Shown one piece after another: positions 33,308-38,326 of a DNA stretch of 38,326 bases (its first letter is position 1; every line of letters starts with the position of its first letter). The translations under genes were made by a program, and so were the position numbers. The notes under the pieces are model-generated. The model searched no databases and was not told the DNA's origin. It saw only the letters and a program-made list of their open reading frames with translations. Source of the DNA: JAQBZY01 sp038117205 (GTDB lineage: Bacteria; Pseudomonadota; Alphaproteobacteria; Rhodospirillales; Casp-alpha2); the NCBI GenBank assembly GCA_038117205.1, contig JAYOFL010000035.1:1-38326 (forward strand), read 5' to 3'.

Positions 33308-35629
33308 GTGATGACGGAAAAGGGAGTGATCGAATCCGAAGACGACGTGAACGTCGTTCCGCGCGCGTACATGGATCTCGTTCGCGCGTTGTCGCACGAC
33401 CTTCGGACTCCGCTCAGCACCATCATCGGCTTCGCCGACATGATGGAGAACGAACTGTTCGGGCCGCTCGGCAGCCCGGTGTACCGCGAATACGCCGCCG
33501 ACATCCATCGCGCCGGACGCTCCATCCTCGACGCCGTCGACGTTCTGTTCGACACCGCCCGCTTTCAGCGGTTCCGCTCCACCGAGCGTGACTTCCGCCA
33601 CCTCATCGAACTGGCCCCGGATCTGATCTGCATCTGCCGGGAAGGCGTCATCGAGCTGATCAACCCGGCGGGTGCCAGCATGCTCGGCGTCTGGCCGGTC
33701 GAGACGCTGCGCGGACGCAACTTCATCGACTTCGTGCATCCCGACTACCGGGAGCTCATCGGCAGCACGGTCCAGGACCTGTTGGCCGAAAAACTTCGGG
33801 TGCCGCTCAAATTCCACCGCGCCGACAACATCGACATCGACGTCGAGGTGGCGGCGCTGCCGTACCACGACGACAAGGACAACGACACTGGCGCCGTCAT
33901 GCTGATGGCGCGCGACGTGACCGAGCGCAACCGCGCGCTCCGCGCCGTGGCGTCCCGGGAGGAAAACCTCCGCATGGTGATGAACACCGTCGCCGACGGC
34001 ATCGTCACCATCGACGAGAACGGCCTCATCGACATGGCGAACACAGCCGCCGCCAAGATGTTCGGCTAGGACGTCAACGACATGATCGGCGAGAACGTGT
34101 CGATCCTGATGCCGGACCAGGACGCCGCCGCCCACGATACGCGAATCGAGAGTTACATTTCGTCCGACATCGCGCGTTTCATCGGCGTGACGCGGGAAGT
34201 CTCGGGCAAGCGCCGCAACGGCTCGATCATCCCGATCGAAATCGTCGTCAGCGAGCTGAGGGTCGGCGGCACCCGGCGCTTCATCGCCGCCGTCCGCGAC
34301 ATCACCGCGCGCAAGAACTTCGAGGACCGGCTGCGCTATCTGGCGACCCGCGACACGCTGACGGGCCTGCCGAACCGCAACCTGTTCGTGGAACGGCTCG
34401 AGGCGGCGACGCACCGCTGCGACACCGCCGGCACGCGGATCGCCGTCTGTTACGTCGATCTCGACCAGTTCTAGAACATCAACGACGCCTTCGGTCACGA
34501 GATCGGCGACGCCGTCATCAAGGGTGCCAGCGAACGGCTGCTCGGCTGCGTCCGCACCCAGGATACGGTAGCGCGGGTCGGCGGCGACGAGTTCCATCTT
34601 CTGATGGACGGCATCGACACGCCCGACGACGCGCACGCCTTGGCCGAGCGGGCGCTCAACGCGCTCTCCATTCCCTACGAGATCGGCGGACGTGAAATCT
34701 ATTCTTCCGCCAGCATCGGCGTCGTCATCTATCCGGACCACGCCGGCTCCGTCTCGGAACTGCTGCGCAACGTCGATACCGCGGCGAACGCGGCGAAGCG
34801 CGAGGGCCGGGCGCATTTCCAGGTCTACACGCGGCGCATGTCGGAAGAAGTGCATCGCCGCGTCGAGATCGGGCACGAGCTGCGGCGCGCCCTGGAGAGG
34901 GACGAATTCTCGCTCTTCTATCAAGCAAAGGTCGATCTCGCGACGCGCGAGATCATGGGCGCCGAGGCGCTGCTGCGCTGGACCAGCGCCGTCCTCGGAC
35001 CGGTGTCGCCGGCCGAGTTCGTGCCGATCGCGGAAGAAACCGGCCTGATCGTGCCAATCGGCGAATGGGTTCTGTCGACCGCCTGCAAGGAAGCCGCCGC
35101 CTGGCCCGCCAACGGTCGGCGGCCGATCCAGGTCGCGGTCAATCTGTCGGCGCTGCAGTTCTACCAGGGCGACTTGATCTCGTGGGTGCGCCACAGCCTC
35201 GATTCCTCGAAGCTCCGCGCCCAGCAGCTCGACCTCGAATTGACGGAAAGCCTGTTGGTCGAGAAGCCGCAGGAAACCATCCGCGTCCTGCAGATCCTGA
35301 AGGAGATGGGCATTTCCATCTCGATGGACGACTTCGGCACCGGCTATTCGTCGCTCAGCTACCTGACGCGGTTCCCGCTGGATTCGCTCAAGATCGACCG
35401 CGCCTTCGTGACGAACCTGCCGGACGACGCGGAAGCCGTGGTCATCGCGCGCGCCATCGTCGGCATGGCGAAACAGCTCGATCTGCACATCGTCGCCGAG
35501 GGCGTCGAGACCAACGAGCAGGTGACGTTCCTGCACGAGCTCGGCTGTCAGGTGGGCCAGGGCTACTTGTTTTCGAAGCCCATCCCCAACTCGGAATTCA
35601 AACGGTTGATCTCGATCGCCGCCGAATAG
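33308..35629 (+). pseudogene. HisKA-PAS-PAS-GGDEF-EAL signalling protein, interrupted by two in-frame TAG codons
   Basis: A single frame of 773 codons encodes, in order: a HisKA-like dimerisation segment with H-box SHDLRTPLSTIIGF near residues 30-45 but no HATPase domain, two PAS domains (about 95-225 and 228-345), a GGDEF domain with RVGGDEFHLL near 425, and an EAL domain with GAEALLRW near 555 and DDFGTGYSSLSYL near 675. The last two make and break cyclic di-GMP. Codon 254 (34067-34069) and codon 389 (34472-34474) are TAG, in the contexts KMFG-stop-DVND and DLDQF-stop-NINDAFG. Family members usually have Tyr and Lys there, each one base change from TAG. Nothing else is broken and catalytic motifs are intact. 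Translation from ATG 33308 would give only 253 residues, without GGDEF or EAL. Confidence 0.87.
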
Positions 35630-35638
35630 GTTTGTGCC

Positions 35639-36157
35639 TCAGCCGCCGATCAGGGAATCGATTTCCGACTGGTCGAGCGTCTTGGCGCTGCCGTGCATGA
35701 TGCCCGACGCCGTATCCATCAGCTTCTGTACGGTCCGCGACAGCGCCGTCGCGTTTTCGCGGAGCGTTTCCGCATTGCCTTCCTCGATATCGGCGCCGAG
35801 CCGCTCGACGCTGGTGAGGATGAGCCGGTCGATCATGGCGATGGTGCGTTCGAACGGTTCCTTGTATTGCGGCGGCACCACGTCGTAGGCCTCGACGGCG
35901 ATTTCCCGGTCGGCGACGGTGCTGTCGCGGAAATGGTCCTTGTAGGATTTCGGCTTCCACGCCCGGGCGTCCTCGATGATCTCCGGCATGTCCGGGATCA
36001 TCTCGAGCAGCATCACCACTTCGTTGAAGTGATTGAGATAATCGGTCGCGAGCAGGGTCACGGGATCGAGGTTGCAGTCCTCGGCGCGCGCGCGCATGGC
36101 CTCGAAGGCGGCCTCGTCCCACCCTGTCCGGTCTGTCTGCGTCGCGGCCTCGGTCAT
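35639..36157 (-). CDS. Uncharacterised protein with possible CheY-binding C-terminal tail
   Basis: I do not recognise this 172-residue protein as a named family. It appears all-helical, acidic and cytosolic. The conserved-looking centre includes DYLNHFNEVVMLLEMIPDMPEIIEDARAW, given here only by its key parts near residues 40-65, and PPQYKEPFERTIAMIDRLI near 95. The last ten residues, DQSEIDSLIGG, resemble the CheY-P-binding SQDEIDALL peptide of FliM and the tail of CheZ. The CheZ catalytic DxxxQ motif was not found, so a CheZ phosphatase is unlikely. ATG 36157 with GGGAG before it was chosen; the extra upstream frame is not protein-like. It is convergent with the GGDEF/EAL gene, whose end lies 9 bases away. 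Confidence 0.75.
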   Translation of the reverse strand: MTEAATQTDRTGWDEAAFEAMRARAEDCNLDPVTLLATDYLNHFNEVVMLLEMIPDMPEIIEDARAWKPKSYKDHFRDSTVADREIAVEAYDVVPPQYKEPFERTIAMIDRLILTSVERLGADIEEGNAETLRENATALSRTVQKLMDTASGIMHGSAKTLDQSEIDSLIGG

Positions 36158-36287
36158 CCGTCGCTCCCAGTGGCGAATCCTTAAATTACCGGCATCCGCC
36201 GCCCCGGCCAAGGCCGGCGCTTGAGTGCGGGCGTCGAATTGGGCATTCTGCAACCCCTTTTTCACGGAAATCCGGCGGAAAACCGAT

Positions 36288-37901
36288 ATGGGCACGGACC
36301 GCGTCTATCTATTCGACACCACGCTACGCGACGGCGCGCAGACGCAGGGCGTCGATTTCAACCCCGCCGACAAGGAATTGATCGCGCGGGAACTGGACGG
36401 CATCGGCGTCGATTACGTCGAGGGCGGCTGGCCGGGCGCGAACCCGACCGACGACGCCTTCTTCCGCAATCCGCCTGCCTTGAAGCGGGCCAAGATGACG
36501 GCCTTCGGCATGACCCGGCGGCCGGGACGCAGCGCCGAGAACGATCCAGGCCTCGCCGGCATTCTCGATCCGTCCGTGCCGTGCGTCTGCATGGTCGGCA
36601 AGGCGTGGGACTTCCACGTCGACGTGGCGCTCGGCATCGAGCGGGCGGAAAACGTCCGCATGATCGCCGACAGCGTCAGACACGCCGGTACCCGCAAGGA
36701 AGAAGTGATGTTCGACGCCGAGCACTTCTTCGACGGCTACAAGGCGAACCCGGAATACGCCATCGAGTGCATCAAGGCGGCCTACGACAACGGCGCGCGC
36801 TGGATCGTGCTCTGCGACACCAACGGCGGCACGCTGCCCGACGAGATCGAGCGCATCGTCGGCGAGGTCTGCAAGGCCGTCCCCGGCGATCACGTCGGCA
36901 TACACGCGCACAACGATACCGGCAACGCCGTCGCCAATTCGCTGGCCGCCGTCCGCGCCGGCGCCCGCCAGGTGCAGGGAACCCTGAACGGTCTCGGCGA
37001 GCGCTGCGGCAACGCCAACCTGATTTCCATCATTCCGTCCCTGGTCCTGAAGATGGGCTACACGACCAACGTCAAGCCGGAGGACATGGCGAAGCTGACG
37101 CACGTCTCTCGGCTGCTCGACGAGCGGCTCAACCGCGCACCGTCCCGGAGCGCGCCCTACGTCGGCGAGGCGGCGTTCGCGCATAAGGGCGGCCTGCACG
37201 TGTCTGCGGTCGAGAAGGACCCGCGCACCTACGAGCACATCGAGCCGTCGCTGGTCGGCAACCGCCGCCACATCGTCGTTTCCGATCAGGCCGGGCGGTC
37301 CAATATCCTGGCGCGCTTCCGCGAGGTCGGCATCGAGGTCGATCCGAAGGACCCACGCATCAACGGCCTCGTCGACGAGGTGAAGGAAAACGAATTCAAG
37401 GGCTACGCCTACGACGGCGCGGAGGCGAGCTTCGAGCTTCTGGCCAGACGCGCGCTCGGCACGGTGCCGGAATACTTCCGCTGCTCGAACTTCCGCGTCA
37501 TCGACGAGCGGCGCTGGGACGCGCGCGGTAAGCTCGTCACGCTTTCGGAAGCGACCGTGAAGCTGAACGTCGGCGGCGAGGAGCACATGACCGTCGCCGA
37601 GGGCAACGGCCCGGTCAACGCGCTCGACGCCGCGATGCGCAAGGTCCTGATCCCGATCTATCCGAGCGTCGAGGGGCTGCGGCTCATCGACTACAAGGTC
37701 CGCATCCTGACGCCGGGCGACGGTACGCGCGCCATCACCCGCGTCATGATCGAAAGCGCCGACAAGGAAGGCAAACACTGGTCGACGGTCGGCGTGTCGC
37801 CCAACATCATCGACGCGTCCTACAACGCGCTCCGCGACTCGCTCGTCTACAAGCTTTACCGCGACGGCGCCGAGTGCCGGGTCGCCGCCAGCGCCGCCTG
37901 A
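36288..37901 (+). CDS. cimA: Citramalate synthase
   Basis: This 537-residue enzyme of the LeuA/homocitrate synthase family should condense pyruvate with acetyl-CoA to citramalate, an entry to isoleucine. It shows LFDTTLRDGAQTQGV at residues 8-22 (metal-binding Asp and catalytic Arg), EGGWPGANPTD near 45, LCDTNGGTLPDEI near 185, and the metal-binding HAHNDTGNAVANSLAAV near 206. The LeuA-type regulatory domain covers about 390-525. The GGWPGANPTD form, where 2-isopropylmalate synthases have a different sequence, and the overall 530-residue length fit the CimA group. ATG 36288 with GGCGGAA before it was chosen over an upstream in-frame start. trmJ follows after 10 bases. Substrate choice from sequence alone leaves some doubt. 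Confidence 0.88.
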   Translation: MGTDRVYLFDTTLRDGAQTQGVDFNPADKELIARELDGIGVDYVEGGWPGANPTDDAFFRNPPALKRAKMTAFGMTRRPGRSAENDPGLAGILDPSVPCVCMVGKAWDFHVDVALGIERAENVRMIADSVRHAGTRKEEVMFDAEHFFDGYKANPEYAIECIKAAYDNGARWIVLCDTNGGTLPDEIERIVGEVCKAVPGDHVGIHAHNDTGNAVANSLAAVRAGARQVQGTLNGLGERCGNANLISIIPSLVLKMGYTTNVKPEDMAKLTHVSRLLDERLNRAPSRSAPYVGEAAFAHKGGLHVSAVEKDPRTYEHIEPSLVGNRRHIVVSDQAGRSNILARFREVGIEVDPKDPRINGLVDEVKENEFKGYAYDGAEASFELLARRALGTVPEYFRCSNFRVIDERRWDARGKLVTLSEATVKLNVGGEEHMTVAEGNGPVNALDAAMRKVLIPIYPSVEGLRLIDYKVRILTPGDGTRAITRVMIESADKEGKHWSTVGVSPNIIDASYNALRDSLVYKLYRDGAECRVAASAA

Positions 37902-37911
37902 CCAGCCCGCC

Positions 37912-38326
37912 ATGAGTTTCGCCGTCATCCTGGTCGAGCCGCAGCTCGGCGAAAACATCGGCATGTGCGCGCGCGCCATGTGGAACTGCGGTCTCAAGGA
38001 CCTCAGGCTGGTCAGCCCCCGCGACGGCTGGCCGAGCGACAGCGCCGTCGCCGCCGCGTCGGGCGCCATGCCGCCCATCGACAACGCGCGGGTATTCGAG
38101 ACGACGGCCGACGCCGTCGCCGACCTCGACTACGTGCTGGCGACGACGGCGAGGACCCGCGACATGACGAAGCGCGTCTTCACGCCGGAAACGGCCGTCC
38201 GGGAAATGTACCAGCGCGGTAATTGCGGCGTGCTGTTCGGCAAGGAGTCGCGAGGGCTTCAGAACGACGACGTGGCGCTCGCCGACGCCGTCCTCACGGT
38301 GCCGCTCAATCCCGTCTACACGTCCC
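37912..38326 (+). CDS. trmJ: tRNA (cytidine/uridine-2'-O-)-methyltransferase TrmJ, N-terminal part (3' end outside window)
   Basis: The first 138 residues of a SpoU (SPOUT) methyltransferase are visible and the frame is open at the right edge. Motif 1 is EPQLGENIGMCARAMWNCG at residues 9-27, with the Asn and Arg of the family, and motif 2 is LFGKESRGL near 108-116. The start of motif 3 (TVPLNPVY) lies at the edge. This pattern, with VILVEPQ at the N terminus, is typical of TrmJ, which methylates the ribose at position 32 of tRNAs. The ATG is 10 bases after the cimA stop, so the two are probably co-transcribed. TrmL or another SpoU member is a less likely alternative. Confidence 0.88.
   Translation, partial: MSFAVILVEPQLGENIGMCARAMWNCGLKDLRLVSPRDGWPSDSAVAAASGAMPPIDNARVFETTADAVADLDYVLATTARTRDMTKRVFTPETAVREMYQRGNCGVLFGKESRGLQNDDVALADAVLTVPLNPVYTS

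Noticed and set aside
34067..34474. TAG as a sense codon (genetic code change or pyrrolysine)
   Set aside because: glmS ends at its canonical C terminus with TAG, and several other genes here (4167, 10869, 20451, cyclase) also stop at TAG. Neither gene class uses pyrrolysine.
33263..35536. A 757-codon minus-strand open frame opposite the GGDEF/EAL gene, which is uninterrupted where the plus strand has stops
   Set aside because: The plus-strand translation has unmistakable HisKA, PAS, GGDEF and EAL motifs; the antisense frame is low-complexity.
35639..36157. CheZ phosphatase
   Set aside because: The tail is CheZ-like, but the catalytic DxxxQ motif could not be found and the length and core differ.
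36324..38084. A 586-codon minus-strand open frame opposite cimA and trmJ
   Set aside because: Shadow of the real plus-strand genes; no recognisable domain and no ribosome-binding site.

Overview
The window is high-GC bacterial chromosome with dense, overlapping genes. Its content (a sarcosine oxidase operon, a class II DAHP synthase, a periplasm-targeted small protein, an outer-membrane porin ending in Phe, several PAS/HAMP and PAS/GGDEF/EAL signalling genes) fits an alphaproteobacterium, probably of the Rhodospirillales or a related order. That placement is inferred from protein style; no rRNA or marker comparison was possible. No transposase, phage gene, integrase or CRISPR array was seen.

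Layout. Positions 1-2223 hold the end of a sarcosine oxidase operon (soxA partial, soxG). 2234-3668 is a minus-strand pair: an AA_synth-family protein and an arylformamidase-like hydrolase. 3801-4092 holds a tRNA-Val(CAC) gene with a clear promoter and a duplicated terminator block. 4167-7174 is a tight run of two paralogous 2OG-Fe(II) oxygenases and a TPR glycosyltransferase. 7276-10448 is glmU-glmS, which make UDP-GlcNAc. 10451-13242 has a Cys-rich secreted protein, a second TPR glycosyltransferase and a GT8-like glycosyltransferase. 13413-17206 (minus) is a porin and a TPR/SPINDLY-type O-GlcNAc-transferase-like protein. 17397-20324 is gabD and gor. 20451-21980 encodes a TPR protein fused to the same 2OG oxygenase domain. 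21977-25228 (minus) is a class III adenylate cyclase gene with an in-frame TAA. 25434-32276 is mostly biosynthesis and NAD supply: class II DAHP synthase, pncB, an unknown minus-strand gene, nadE, and cysS. 32278-36157 has a formyltransferase-like gene, a GGDEF/EAL gene carrying two in-frame TAG codons, and a small protein with a possible CheY-binding tail. 36288 to the end is cimA and the start of trmJ.

How the genes may work together. Between 4.1 and 22 kb, four TPR proteins, two stand-alone 2OG oxygenases, a GT8-like enzyme and a SPINDLY-like transferase surround the genes for UDP-GlcNAc synthesis. One TPR protein carries the oxygenase domain itself. This suggests a TPR-scaffolded glycosylation/hydroxylation system acting on protein or envelope glycan; the idea is inference, not demonstrated. 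The other notable features are three nonsense codons confined to the two second-messenger genes, each with otherwise intact reading frames and active-site motifs, and a roughly 270-base low-GC patch inside cysS that looks like a recombination tract.
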